Assembly (NCBI GenBank): GCA_019323355.1
Contig: JAHWHI010000058.1
Coordinates: forward strand, 1-14,210
DNA length: 14,210 nt
Reading direction: 5' to 3'
From: Candidatus Woesearchaeota archaeon
GTDB taxonomy: Archaea; Nanobdellota; Nanobdellia; Woesearchaeales; WJKV01
Shown here piece after piece: positions 6,605 to 12,824 of the stretch. Position 1 is the first letter of the stretch; every line of letters starts with the position of its first letter. The notes beneath the pieces were generated by a model. That model worked only from the letters and a program-made list of their open reading frames with translations. It searched no databases and was not told where the DNA came from. Position numbers and translations under genes: made by a program.

Positions 6605-8305
6605 ATGAGGACTAATCTTCCCCCTAAAAGCGCCTTTGAAGGTCCAGACACAATTGGTTCAGTTAGTCCTGATAATAGTTCTAATGAAGGTTTTGAGCAG
6701 GTTAGGAATGAGATTTCTGATAAAGACGGTTATGTAAAGATCTGCGATCCAGGCACAACAGATACAAGAAGGCAATTGAGATGTTTCAAACTCACCTCTG
6801 GATTAGGCAAAGGCGGACAGGCATGGACATTCCGTGGAAGAAGAGATCCAGACAAAGAGAACAGGGACACAATCTGCCAAGCCTACAAATTTGCGCGTGG
6901 CCAGCAATTGGCAGAGAACAATGGCAAAGGTTTCACTAACATTGACAATTATTTCAAAAAAGCACGAAGAGAAGCTCTTGAGATATTAAGCAAAAAAAAC
7001 GGAACAAAAGAGCTGAAATCAAGATTAGAAGATATCTTAAAACAAAAAAGCAATGTCTGTATCAGAGTTACTGAAAAAATCATAGACCAGAATGCCCGTC
7101 AGAGAATCGACCGTGAGATTACAGCTGCAGGTATGTCTGGACCGAATATAATTCCAATCTACAATCTAGGTACAATCAACGGCAGGTTTGTTTTTGTAAT
7201 GCCATTGGTCAAGAACGCTTCAGAGCCTTACGGCTTTGGCATTGACCAGATATTAGAAGGATTTTCAGATGTTGCTAAAGCTCTGGCATACATGCACGAC
7301 AGAGGCATGATCCACAGGGATGTAAAACCAGAGAACATGCTGTTCATCACATCTTCAAACAGTGAAAAAGTAAAAGGATATCTTATTGACTATGGTCTTA
7401 TGAAGATTATCGGAGACGAAGAGAAAAGAGGGACTTTGACAAATTCCTCGATGATAGCAGGGACAATCCCATTCTGCTCTCCAGAACAGGCAGTGGCACT
7501 GAGAAAAGCTGACGGACAGAGCGACATATATTCTTTTGGCGCTGCATTGTACCAGGTCCTGACCTGGGAGGATCCTAATCCGATAGATCCAAGAAAACAT
7601 TTTGACATTGATGAAGCGACAATGGAATACCACCGTAATCTTATTACAAAATATAGAGGGGATGTAGGGGACAGGCCAACAAGACCTCTTAACATAAACA
7701 GAAACGTAACATTAAGGGAATTGTTCGGGACTTCTGTCAGGACACCTGACCATGGAAGCAACAGGCCAGACGAGATCACTCAAGAAGATATCGAAGACCA
7801 TAATATCAGTTTTTGCAGCAGATTAAGAAGATTATATCTAAGGATAAGGCATAACCGAAAGCATCATAACCTAGAAGAAAAACTAAAGCATCTTGAACTT
7901 GCAGTTGCTGCAATGCTTCATCCTGGCGAGAGAGACCAGATCCCGGATATTTATACAAGATATTTCAGATATACCAGCATGACACAGGTAATCGAGGATC
8001 TTGACAGTATTCGGGAAGGAAAGAAACCTGTCCATGCCTACGAGATTGTCAGGGAAAAATTCAAGACAACAAAAAGAAGCGCACGGGAAAAATACATACA
8101 CCAAGCATTTTCAGACTACTGCCCGTACTCAGAAAGAGCTGTGCGTGGATTGAGCAATCCTGCCTGGTATACTAAAGCAGCCAGTTTCCTTGGATCAGCT
8201 GCCGCAGGAGGACTGCTTGGAACTGTTGCTGACCAATACCTTCATCTAGGAGAGAAATTGCAGCCTATTTTTAATACAGTCTATGAATTCTTATCTACTA
8301 TATAG
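6605..8305 (+). CDS. Eukaryote-like (Hanks-type) Ser/Thr protein kinase with C-terminal hydrophobic segment
   Basis: 566 residues. After a 60-residue polar N-terminal tail the kinase domain begins: Gly loop GLGKGGQAW (66-74), beta-3 Lys95 in AYKFARG, a charged insert of about 65 residues, alpha-C Glu171 (REITAAG, then PNIIPIYNLG), catalytic loop HRDVKPEN (237-244), the metal Asp262 in a DYG variant of DFG, activation-segment end GTIPFCSPEQ (286-295) and SDIYSFGAALYQ (306-317). All catalytic residues are present, so an active enzyme is expected. The substrate is unknown. A helical C-terminal region follows, and residues about 525-546 (Ala/Gly-rich) may be a single membrane or hairpin helix near the end. 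The gene has its own promoter after dnaJ. Closest in style to bacterial PknB-like kinases; the beta-3/alpha-C insert is unusual. The kinase call is very secure. Confidence 0.93.
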   Translation: MRTNLPPKSAFEGPDTIGSVSPDNSSNEGFEQVRNEISDKDGYVKICDPGTTDTRRQLRCFKLTSGLGKGGQAWTFRGRRDPDKENRDTICQAYKFARGQQLAENNGKGFTNIDNYFKKARREALEILSKKNGTKELKSRLEDILKQKSNVCIRVTEKIIDQNARQRIDREITAAGMSGPNIIPIYNLGTINGRFVFVMPLVKNASEPYGFGIDQILEGFSDVAKALAYMHDRGMIHRDVKPENMLFITSSNSEKVKGYLIDYGLMKIIGDEEKRGTLTNSSMIAGTIPFCSPEQAVALRKADGQSDIYSFGAALYQVLTWEDPNPIDPRKHFDIDEATMEYHRNLITKYRGDVGDRPTRPLNINRNVTLRELFGTSVRTPDHGSNRPDEITQEDIEDHNISFCSRLRRLYLRIRHNRKHHNLEEKLKHLELAVAAMLHPGERDQIPDIYTRYFRYTSMTQVIEDLDSIREGKKPVHAYEIVREKFKTTKRSAREKYIHQAFSDYCPYSERAVRGLSNPAWYTKAASFLGSAAAGGLLGTVADQYLHLGEKLQPIFNTVYEFLSTI

Positions 8306-8314
8306 TAGTTTTTT
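8295..8314 (+). terminator. Palindrome plus T6 overlapping the kinase stop
   Basis: A perfect 14-bp palindrome CTACTATATAGTAG (8295-8308) contains the kinase TAG stop and is followed at once by TTTTTT (8309-8314). It can form a 5-bp stem with a 4-base loop, and the U-run fits archaeal termination. Confidence 0.6.
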
Positions 8315-8320
8315 GGGTAA

Positions 8321-8332
8321 ACTTTATATATT
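8321..8332 (+). promoter_or_regulatory. TATA box of the zinc-ribbon gene
   Basis: ACTTTATATATT predicts transcription starting near 8352. That is compatible either with a leaderless start at ATG 8351 or with a 38-base leader before ATG 8390. Confidence 0.55.
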
Positions 8333-8389
8333 CCCAAGCCCTTATAAGATATGAAATTGAGCTTTATGGCACTTACGGGGGTTTATCAG

Positions 8390-8539
8390 ATGAAGAAGAA
8401 ATGTCTTAGATGTGGGGTTGGACTCGAATCATATTCACCGATGAGAAAATGGTGTTTTGATTGCAGGAAAGTTGTTTCTCTAGAGCAAGCAAAAACACGA
8501 AAGATTGCACGTATGAGATTAAAGAAGCAAAAAAATTAA
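8390..8539 (+). CDS. Small zinc-ribbon protein (49 aa)
   Basis: Not assigned to a named family. The protein has CLRCG (Cys4, Cys7) and CFDC (Cys22, Cys25), a single treble-clef/zinc-ribbon-like module, then a very basic helix (QAKTRKIARMRLKKQKN) suited to nucleic-acid or ribosome binding (inference). The start at 8390 is chosen because a G-rich SD (GGGGGTT, 8377-8383) sits 6-8 bases upstream and the protein then begins right before the first Cys pair. The alternative ATG 8351 adds 13 hydrophobic residues without motifs but coincides with the predicted transcription start. Its stop overlaps the stop of the minus-strand lipoprotein gene. Confidence 0.72.
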   Translation: MKKKCLRCGVGLESYSPMRKWCFDCRKVVSLEQAKTRKIARMRLKKQKN

Positions 8540-8547
8540 TCCTTTTT
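8529..8547. terminator. Back-to-back U-tracts between convergent genes
   Basis: The two stop codons overlap in TTAA (8536-8539). A7 at 8529-8535 is a U7 tract for the minus-strand lipoprotein transcript, and T5 at 8543-8547 is a U5 tract for the plus-strand zinc-ribbon transcript. No hairpin is needed for archaeal termination. Confidence 0.4.
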
Positions 8548-9594
8548 CTTTGGCCTTGTTATCATTAAATCAGCAAGATAGCTATTACGACCGATAACGA
8601 ATGGGGGAGACCTTCTAAAATCGATTTCAATATTTCTTCCGAACCACATTCTCGCTTTTGCCATCTTGATACTTTCTTCTACTGCATCAACATAGTTCTT
8701 TTTTTCAAGCACCTGATAGATCGCCTGAAAAATCTCACGGTCATTATGTCTTCTCAAAAAATCAAAAGTTCTTACAGGACTTCCGGTATTTTTGTAAAGG
8801 ATGATATGGTAGATTACCCGGCCTATGATATACTCTAGCTTATCCCCAAGCCCTTTCTCTTTCAGATATCCATGTTCATCATTATAAAATTCTTCAAAAG
8901 TTTGGAATCGTTTCAGATATACTATTGTCCCACGAGATAGTCTTACATCTTCCCATATATCTTCTGCTATCTCGCCTAGACGGTATACATTACAGAAATA
9001 GTCTGCAACAAGATGCTGGTGTGACACTGCAACAGCCTCCATCCTGCATCTTCTAGACCAGTCAAAAGCATAATCCCATTTTGAGTAGTGGTGATCTTTC
9101 CTGTGCCCATCTTCGTGGGCAAGCGTGCTCAACGAGAGCTTTGAATTTTTAACTAGCAAGTAAGGTGAGAAATAAATTCCACTCCAGTTATATAGGCGAA
9201 GAAACGGATAATCTAGAGCTCTGTCTTTGATAATGTCAAAATCAAATTCAGGACCTGTTCCAGAAATCTCATCAAAAATTTCAAATATTGGTTCAAGCTG
9301 ATCTTCAGCATCTACATAAGATTTAGTGCTGGATAGCATGCAAAGCCTGTCAATATCCTTTATCTTTTTTTTATCTTCTTCAACCTCAGTTTTAGGCCTT
9401 TCTCTGTAGAATGGAACTGAAAACTCGCACCGAGATTCCACTCGGATGACCGTACTTTTAGAATCCTTCTTTTTTTGGGAAGCATCAGCCTCTCGCTCAG
9501 CTTCTTTCAAAGGCTCTATCGGCATCTCTGTTGACATGCAGCCGCTGAACCAGAATGAAAGACCGAGTGCAAAAAGTCCTAGAGTTCTACGCAT
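8536..9594 (-). CDS. Lipoprotein with HExxH metalloprotease-like motif
   Basis: With the start at 9594 the protein is 352 residues and opens with a classical lipoprotein signal: MRRT, hydrophobic LGLFALGLSFWF, lipobox FSGC with Cys19. It is therefore predicted to be lipid-anchored outside the membrane. Residues 20-50 are a charged linker. HEDGH at 160-164 (His160, Glu161, His164) is an HExxH zinc-peptidase signature, and Glu186 in RMEAVAV is a fitting third ligand 22 residues on. The rest is mixed alpha/beta without further recognised domains. I do not recognise the family; peptidase activity is inferred from the motif. A longer frame to 9660 exists, but the TATA box at 9628-9638 and the signal peptide favour 9594. 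It is convergent with the zinc-ribbon gene. Confidence 0.85.
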   Translation of the reverse strand: MRRTLGLFALGLSFWFSGCMSTEMPIEPLKEAEREADASQKKKDSKSTVIRVESRCEFSVPFYRERPKTEVEEDKKKIKDIDRLCMLSSTKSYVDAEDQLEPIFEIFDEISGTGPEFDFDIIKDRALDYPFLRLYNWSGIYFSPYLLVKNSKLSLSTLAHEDGHRKDHHYSKWDYAFDWSRRCRMEAVAVSHQHLVADYFCNVYRLGEIAEDIWEDVRLSRGTIVYLKRFQTFEEFYNDEHGYLKEKGLGDKLEYIIGRVIYHIILYKNTGSPVRTFDFLRRHNDREIFQAIYQVLEKKNYVDAVEESIKMAKARMWFGRNIEIDFRRSPPFVIGRNSYLADLMITRPKKKD

Positions 9595-9627
9595 GGGAAT
9601 CGACCAAGACCTAAGAATGGTGACTTT

Positions 9628-9638
9628 GTATATAAAAG
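9628..9638 (-). promoter_or_regulatory. TATA box of the lipoprotein gene
   Basis: On the minus strand the sequence reads CTTTTATATAC. The predicted start is about 9608, giving a leader of roughly 14 bases before ATG 9594. The box is nearly symmetric and could also drive plus-strand transcription starting near 9659, towards the stem-loop elements. Confidence 0.55.
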
Positions 9639-9665
9639 TTGAGGAAGAATTCAAAGGCAATAAAG

Positions 9666-9718
9666 GAGAACCCAGGAAGGCATTTTCGGGGGAAGAATGA
9701 AAAGGCTCCTAGGTCCTC
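9666..9718 (-). ncRNA. Stem-loop element A of a tandem pair (candidate structured RNA)
   Basis: Outer arms 9666-9678 and 9706-9718 pair over 13 bp. As minus-strand RNA all 13 pair (three G.U wobbles); as plus-strand RNA the same three become A/C mismatches. An inner stem (TTTTC 9683-9687 with GAAAA 9699-9703) closes an 11-base loop that reads AUUCUUCCCCC on the minus strand. The element shares the architecture of element B, 70 bases on. A structured minus-strand RNA is the best reading; a bidirectional terminator cannot be excluded, since T-runs follow on both strands. Confidence 0.45.
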
Positions 9719-9800
9719 TTTTATTAGTATAAAAAATAGGCCCAGGCAGGAATTTCGGGGGTTGGGGAAAGAAATTGTGTCCCAGGCCTCTTTTTAGTAT
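9671..9800. repeat. Two diverged 60-bp direct repeats, 70-bp period
   Basis: 9671-9730 and 9741-9800 each begin CCCAGGnAGG, continue with ATTT(T)CGGGGG, and end with CCTCTTTT...TTAGTAT. They are the primary-sequence side of stem-loop elements A and B. The middles differ while the stems are kept. Confidence 0.6.
9738..9789 (-). ncRNA. Stem-loop element B of a tandem pair (candidate structured RNA)
   Basis: Outer arms AGGCCCAGG (9738-9746) and CCCAGGCCT (9781-9789) pair over 9 bp as minus-strand RNA with two wobbles; on the plus strand these are mismatches. The inner stem AATTTC (9751-9756) with GAAATT (9771-9776) closes a 14-base loop reading UUUCCCCAACCCCC on the minus strand. One inner pair is T-A in element A and A-T here, a compensatory change. 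On the minus strand the stem is followed by AUUUUUUA. Confidence 0.45.
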
Positions 9801-9802
9801 TA

Positions 9803-9837
9803 CTTACTAGTAGTAAGATAGAACTTCTATTTAAATC
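9803..9837 (-). promoter_or_regulatory. Possible promoter and palindrome upstream of the stem-loop pair
   Basis: On the minus strand GATTTAAATA (9828-9837) resembles a TATA box, and the start it predicts (about 9807) falls in the inverted repeat CTTACT AGT AGTAAG (9803-9817). Transcription from here would run straight into elements B and then A. Weak evidence by itself. Confidence 0.35.
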
Positions 9838-9911
9838 TTTCGGTTCTTGTGTCCCTACAGAGTGATAACGATAATTCGCCAAATTAAACGCTTTTTAACG
9901 CCAGGAAATAC

Positions 9912-9941
9912 AAAAAAAGCAGAAATCCTCCTATTTTAGGA
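9912..9941 (-). terminator. Terminator after the AbrB-PhoU gene
   Basis: Starting 2 bases beyond the minus-strand stop codon, a small hairpin (TCCTA/TAGGA, 9929-9941, 3-base loop) is followed on the minus strand by a U7 tract (A7 at 9912-9918). Confidence 0.5.
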
Positions 9942-9943
9942 AA

Positions 9944-10879
9944 TTAAAGCTGTTTTTCTTTTTTAAATTCCTTTAAATAGTGCAATCCAATTATATGAGC
10001 TGAACATCCAAAGAATATTTTATTCAGCTCTAGGAGTTTGCTAGCAGTAAATGCAAATTCTGAATTTTTAAGAAGGGCAAAGCCTTTCTTGTCAATAAGT
10101 TCACGCTTGTTGATTATCGTAACACTTGCATCTGGATCTTTTTTGTGATACGCCACATATAGTTTTTCAAACTGTTCAGAGATCTCTCTTGAAAAATCCA
10201 CAAGTTGTTTGCTCGGTTTAATTCTATTTTTTTGCAAGTATTGGTATATGTCCCGGATTATAGGAAGCAAATATACTAGTTTCAGATGAACACTATATTC
10301 AAGGCAGGATGTCCTGACGTCAAGGAAACTGTGTTTGTTGATCAGCCTTCTGCAGAAGTCTGTTATCTTAAGTACGTTTTCATTCAGCTCGAGGACCAGG
10401 TCCATATTGGGAAAATTACCCGCGTCCATATCAGAGCAAAGCACTTCGAATGCAGATTTTATGTTATGCCAGGCCCTCTTCTTGATGCTTTCATACTCCT
10501 CCACAGAAGATTTTATCACAGATTTCAGAAGGCACGTATTCTTTGCCAGCGATACAATCTCAAAACCGATCATGTGTTGTAGCTGTTCCTTGATAAGTTT
10601 TAATTGTGCTGGTCCTTCAAATTTTATGGTTATTTCATCATAGCCAAGCTTGTAGGCATTACCTAATAGAGCACGAGCATTCCTCCTTGATTCTGGCTGG
10701 ATATTAATATCTATCTTTTCAATTGAATCTGAAAGCTCTCCTTTGCTAAGTGCCAGAACTGAATCTTTCGGAGTTATGACTATCTCATCACCTTTCTTGA
10801 GTCCCTGCGCCTTAACCCATTTGGCAGGCAGGCTGACCATAAGGGTCTTCTCTCCATGCTTGACAAGTTTACGTCTCAT
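9944..10879 (-). CDS. AbrB-PhoU domain regulator (archaeal phosphate-uptake-regulator type)
   Basis: 311 residues. Residues 3-36 form a SpoVT/AbrB swapped-hairpin DNA-binding domain (KHGEKTLMVSLPAKWVKAQGLKKGDEIVI). After a beta-rich linker (to about 120) the rest is all-helical, with the length and pattern of the PhoU fold (two three-helix bundles, about 125-305). This AbrB-PhoU fusion is widespread in archaea and annotated as phosphate uptake regulator; the actual signal here is not known, and no pst transporter gene lies in the window. The last bundle is short, with no obvious metal cluster. A TATA box around 10905-10915 predicts a leaderless or nearly leaderless start at 10879. It is divergent from the four-gene orphan operon. 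The domain call is secure. Confidence 0.88.
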   Translation of the reverse strand: MRRKLVKHGEKTLMVSLPAKWVKAQGLKKGDEIVITPKDSVLALSKGELSDSIEKIDINIQPESRRNARALLGNAYKLGYDEITIKFEGPAQLKLIKEQLQHMIGFEIVSLAKNTCLLKSVIKSSVEEYESIKKRAWHNIKSAFEVLCSDMDAGNFPNMDLVLELNENVLKITDFCRRLINKHSFLDVRTSCLEYSVHLKLVYLLPIIRDIYQYLQKNRIKPSKQLVDFSREISEQFEKLYVAYHKKDPDASVTIINKRELIDKKGFALLKNSEFAFTASKLLELNKIFFGCSAHIIGLHYLKEFKKEKQL

Positions 10880-10903
10880 TATAAAAGGGTATACATATTT
10901 AAG

Positions 10904-10917
10904 AATATATAAAATTT
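10904..10917 (-). promoter_or_regulatory. TATA box of the AbrB-PhoU gene
   Basis: The minus strand reads AAATTTTATATATT. It is centred about 30 bases before ATG 10879, as expected for a leaderless transcript. A second TATA-like TTTTATAAT directly next to the ATG is too close to serve this start. Confidence 0.55.
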
Positions 10918-10944
10918 ACGGATTTGTATACAGTTTACACATAA

Positions 10945-10956
10945 TGTTTATAAAAT
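10945..10956 (+). promoter_or_regulatory. TATA box of the four-gene orphan operon
   Basis: TGTTTATAAAAT predicts transcription starting near 10976 and a leader of about 35 bases that holds GGAGGG (10995-11000) before ATG 11012. Confidence 0.6.
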
Positions 10957-11011
10957 GACTCTTAGGAGTAAACTACTAGAGGGTGATGATAAACGGAGGG
11001 ATTAGAATAAA

Positions 11012-11275
11012 ATGGCTACCGGAAGAACAGGATTGAAAATATCATTATGTTTCCTAGCTTCTGCAGGTGTTGCAGGCGGACTGGCATATTTGATAGGAAA
11101 TACAGACCTTGCTGATGTTGTAAGAGAAATTGGAAACCTAGATGCTGTTTTTGTAAAAAGAGCTCTCGGGGCCTATGCAGTTGGAGGCGGACTGGCAGGC
11201 GCTGTCACAGTACCGTACTATGCAATAAAAGCTGGATACGAAGGCGTCTTTGGAACAAACAATTGTAACAGGTGA
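11012..11275 (+). CDS. Small protein with two predicted membrane segments (87 aa)
   Basis: Not recognised. Residues about 8-29 (SLCFLASAGVAGGLAYLIG) and 50-72 (ALGAYAVGGGLAGAVTVPYYA) are hydrophobic, glycine-rich and helix-like, joined by a short acidic loop (DLADVVREIGNLDAVFVKR); together they suggest a two-TM hairpin. The Gly/Ala spacing would suit tight helix packing or oligomerisation (inference). GGAGGG lies 11 bases upstream. It is the first gene of a four-gene run; its stop lies inside the SD (GGTGA) of the next gene, so the two are coupled. Confidence 0.78.
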   Translation: MATGRTGLKISLCFLASAGVAGGLAYLIGNTDLADVVREIGNLDAVFVKRALGAYAVGGGLAGAVTVPYYAIKAGYEGVFGTNNCNR

Positions 11276-11281
11276 ACAAAA

Positions 11282-11746
11282 ATGAAACTATACGAAACCT
11301 ACCAAACAGTAAAAGATTATGCATCTCTAGCAAGAGATTTTGTTAGCTTAAGACCAAGACTAGGAACACCTAGATTCCTAATGACAGCAGGAGCTTGCCT
11401 TTTAGGAGCAGCATTGCTTTACGGCTGTGCAAAAGAACCAACTCCAGAAGAAGTTGCTCAGGCTGTTCAGCAAGATGTTGAAAGAAACAACAAAGAAGTG
11501 AAAACACTGACAGATCAGATCGATGAAACAATGAAAGCTCTTGAAGAAGCAACTGAAGCTGAGAGAGAATGGCAGAGAGAATTTGCAAAGGCAAAAGCAG
11601 AAGACGAAATGACAGATGAAGCAATCCTTAGAGGATACGGTCTAAGTTCTAAAGAAGGCAACGATGGCTGGAAACCAGACAACGAACAAAAGAAAGCTGC
11701 TTTCGAGAGATGGTTGAAAGAAAGAAGCACAGACAAAAAGGAGTAA
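11282..11746 (+). CDS. Putative lipoprotein with long coiled coil (154 aa)
   Basis: Not recognised. A 31-residue soluble N-terminal stretch precedes a hydrophobic segment (FLMTAGACLLGAALLYG, 32-48) ending in a lipobox-like LLYGC with Cys49; the n-region is much longer than in a classical lipoprotein signal, so it could instead be a plain membrane anchor. From residue 55 to about 107 there is a strongly charged helix with heptad character (EEVAQAVQQDVERNNKEVK, then LTDQIDETMKALEEATEAER), a likely coiled coil. The tail is polar. The SD GGTGA (11271-11275) overlaps the previous stop. Probably an envelope protein working with its two-TM neighbour (inference). Confidence 0.78.
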   Translation: MKLYETYQTVKDYASLARDFVSLRPRLGTPRFLMTAGACLLGAALLYGCAKEPTPEEVAQAVQQDVERNNKEVKTLTDQIDETMKALEEATEAEREWQREFAKAKAEDEMTDEAILRGYGLSSKEGNDGWKPDNEQKKAAFERWLKERSTDKKE

Positions 11747-11748
11747 AA

Positions 11749-12105
11749 ATGAAAACAGATAGAGATTATGAATGCAAACTGACACGGATCGATTACTTTG
11801 ATCTTCAGTATGCTCCAAGATTAGAAGAATTAGAAGGAGATAATGACGATTCAAAATCAACTATAACTATAGAATGGTTAATTAAAGAATTTCACACTGA
11901 TGATTTCTTGGAACGATGTGGAAGAAAATTTGGTATAAAACCAGAGCACATAATCGCAAGAATCAGAGAGCACACAAGAGAATGTAGCTCATGTGAGATT
12001 ATCTATTCTAGAGCGTATAAAGAAGCAAATAAAGACAAACAATGGATTAAAAAAGAGTTCAAAAAAGCAGAAATGAGAAAAAAAGCAACTGGAGAGGGTA
12101 TCTAA
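11749..12105 (+). CDS. Small protein with HxxxCxxC zinc-finger-like motif (118 aa)
   Basis: Not recognised as a whole. Residues 72-86 (IREHTRECSSCEIIY) contain His75-x3-Cys79-x2-Cys82, the arrangement of the anti-sigma-factor zinc finger (zf-HC2), where it is likewise followed by a helix; Cys57 or His67 could be the fourth ligand. Archaea have no sigma factors, so a structural or protein-binding role is more likely. The N-terminal half is acidic; the C-terminal 30 residues are basic (IKKEFKKAEMRKKA). The start at 11749 has AAGGAG just upstream (overlapping the previous stop); an upstream in-frame ATG at 11710 lies within the previous gene and is less likely. Confidence 0.75.
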   Translation: MKTDRDYECKLTRIDYFDLQYAPRLEELEGDNDDSKSTITIEWLIKEFHTDDFLERCGRKFGIKPEHIIARIREHTRECSSCEIIYSRAYKEANKDKQWIKKEFKKAEMRKKATGEGI

Positions 12106-12117
12106 AACTCACAAAGA

Positions 12118-12141
12118 CCGATAGATGAAAACAATCGGAGG
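12118..12141 (+). promoter_or_regulatory. SD of the acidic-protein gene, partly inside a small inverted repeat
   Basis: CCGAT (12118-12122) can pair with ATCGG (12134-12138), and the last two G of the stem are the first two G of the SD GGAGG (12137-12141). Folding would mask the SD 8 bases before ATG 12149. Short stem, weak evidence. Confidence 0.3.
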
Positions 12142-12148
12142 ATAAAAA

Positions 12149-12787
12149 ATGGACACGTATGAAGTTGTATATCAAACAGAAAGAAGAGAAGTACCAGATG
12201 AAAGAACTAGAAAGCAAATGGATCGAAACGGTGAAAATATTGCAGGATTTGAAAAATTTCAAAGATTAGAACCTTATGTACATCCTGCACAAGAAGAACA
12301 CACACTCTATTTTCAAGTTATGAAGATAACAAACACAGAAGATGGAAAGACTGAAACAGGACTTGCCTTGCAATTAGTAAGAGAATTCCCTGTACAAGGA
12401 AAACCAACTCCATTCATACAGCAAAGTGGAAAAATCTACCGACACATCAGTGTAGACGATCTGATCGAGGCTGCAGATACTTGTTATGATAGTGTCGATG
12501 TAGGAGCTAGACTACTAGATAACTTAGATGTAGAAGAACGAGCTACAGAGATGAAGCTTGAGAGAAAGAGAGAAAGAGAAGACAAAAAGTTCGCAGAATC
12601 AGAACCATTTCCGCCATACGCAGAACCAGAAGCATCTGACTACGACGCTCCAGCAGCAGTTGAAGAAGGTCTTTTCGCAGGAATGAATGATGAAGAGATT
12701 GAAGAAGCTCTAGAAGGAGAAGATGTTCAAGAAATTCCAGCAGGAGCTATTGACTGGGTGGACAAAGAAGGAGAACAAGAAGAATAA
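12149..12787 (+). CDS. Acidic protein of unknown function (212 aa)
   Basis: Not recognised. Residues 1-110 look like a folded alpha/beta domain, with beta-like stretches (TLYFQVMKITNTEDGK, TGLALQLVREFPV) and a segment around GKIYRHISVDDLIEAADTCY. Residues about 128-147 are a basic/acidic helix (ERATEMKLERKREREDKKF), and the last 60 are low-complexity, Glu/Asp/Pro/Ala-rich and probably disordered. There is a single cysteine (Cys109) and no membrane segment. GGAGG is at 12137-12141. It is the fourth and last gene of the orphan operon and is followed by a strong hairpin terminator. An acidic tail of this kind often binds basic partners such as the previous gene's basic C-terminus (inference). 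Confidence 0.78.
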   Translation: MDTYEVVYQTERREVPDERTRKQMDRNGENIAGFEKFQRLEPYVHPAQEEHTLYFQVMKITNTEDGKTETGLALQLVREFPVQGKPTPFIQQSGKIYRHISVDDLIEAADTCYDSVDVGARLLDNLDVEERATEMKLERKREREDKKFAESEPFPPYAEPEASDYDAPAAVEEGLFAGMNDEEIEEALEGEDVQEIPAGAIDWVDKEGEQEE

Positions 12788-12791
12788 ATTC

Positions 12792-12816
12792 GCATCTCAC
12801 GATGCATTTTTTATTT
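12792..12816 (+). terminator. Hairpin terminator of the orphan operon
   Basis: GCATC (12792-12796), loop TCAC, GATGC (12801-12805), then ATTTTTTATTT. It lies 4 bases after the last stop codon, the most textbook intrinsic terminator in the window. The convergent MFS gene ends 20 bases further. Confidence 0.75.
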
Positions 12817-12824
12817 CTCTTTTT

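Noticed and set aside
9446..9700. Plus-strand open frame of 84 codons running from the lipoprotein gene into stem-loop A
   Set aside because: Two thirds of it is antisense to the lipoprotein signal region, there is no SD, and it ends within the structured element; it looks incidental.
9671..9800. CRISPR array reading of the two repeats
   Set aside because: Only two diverged copies, internal structure in place of spacers, and no cas genes in the window.
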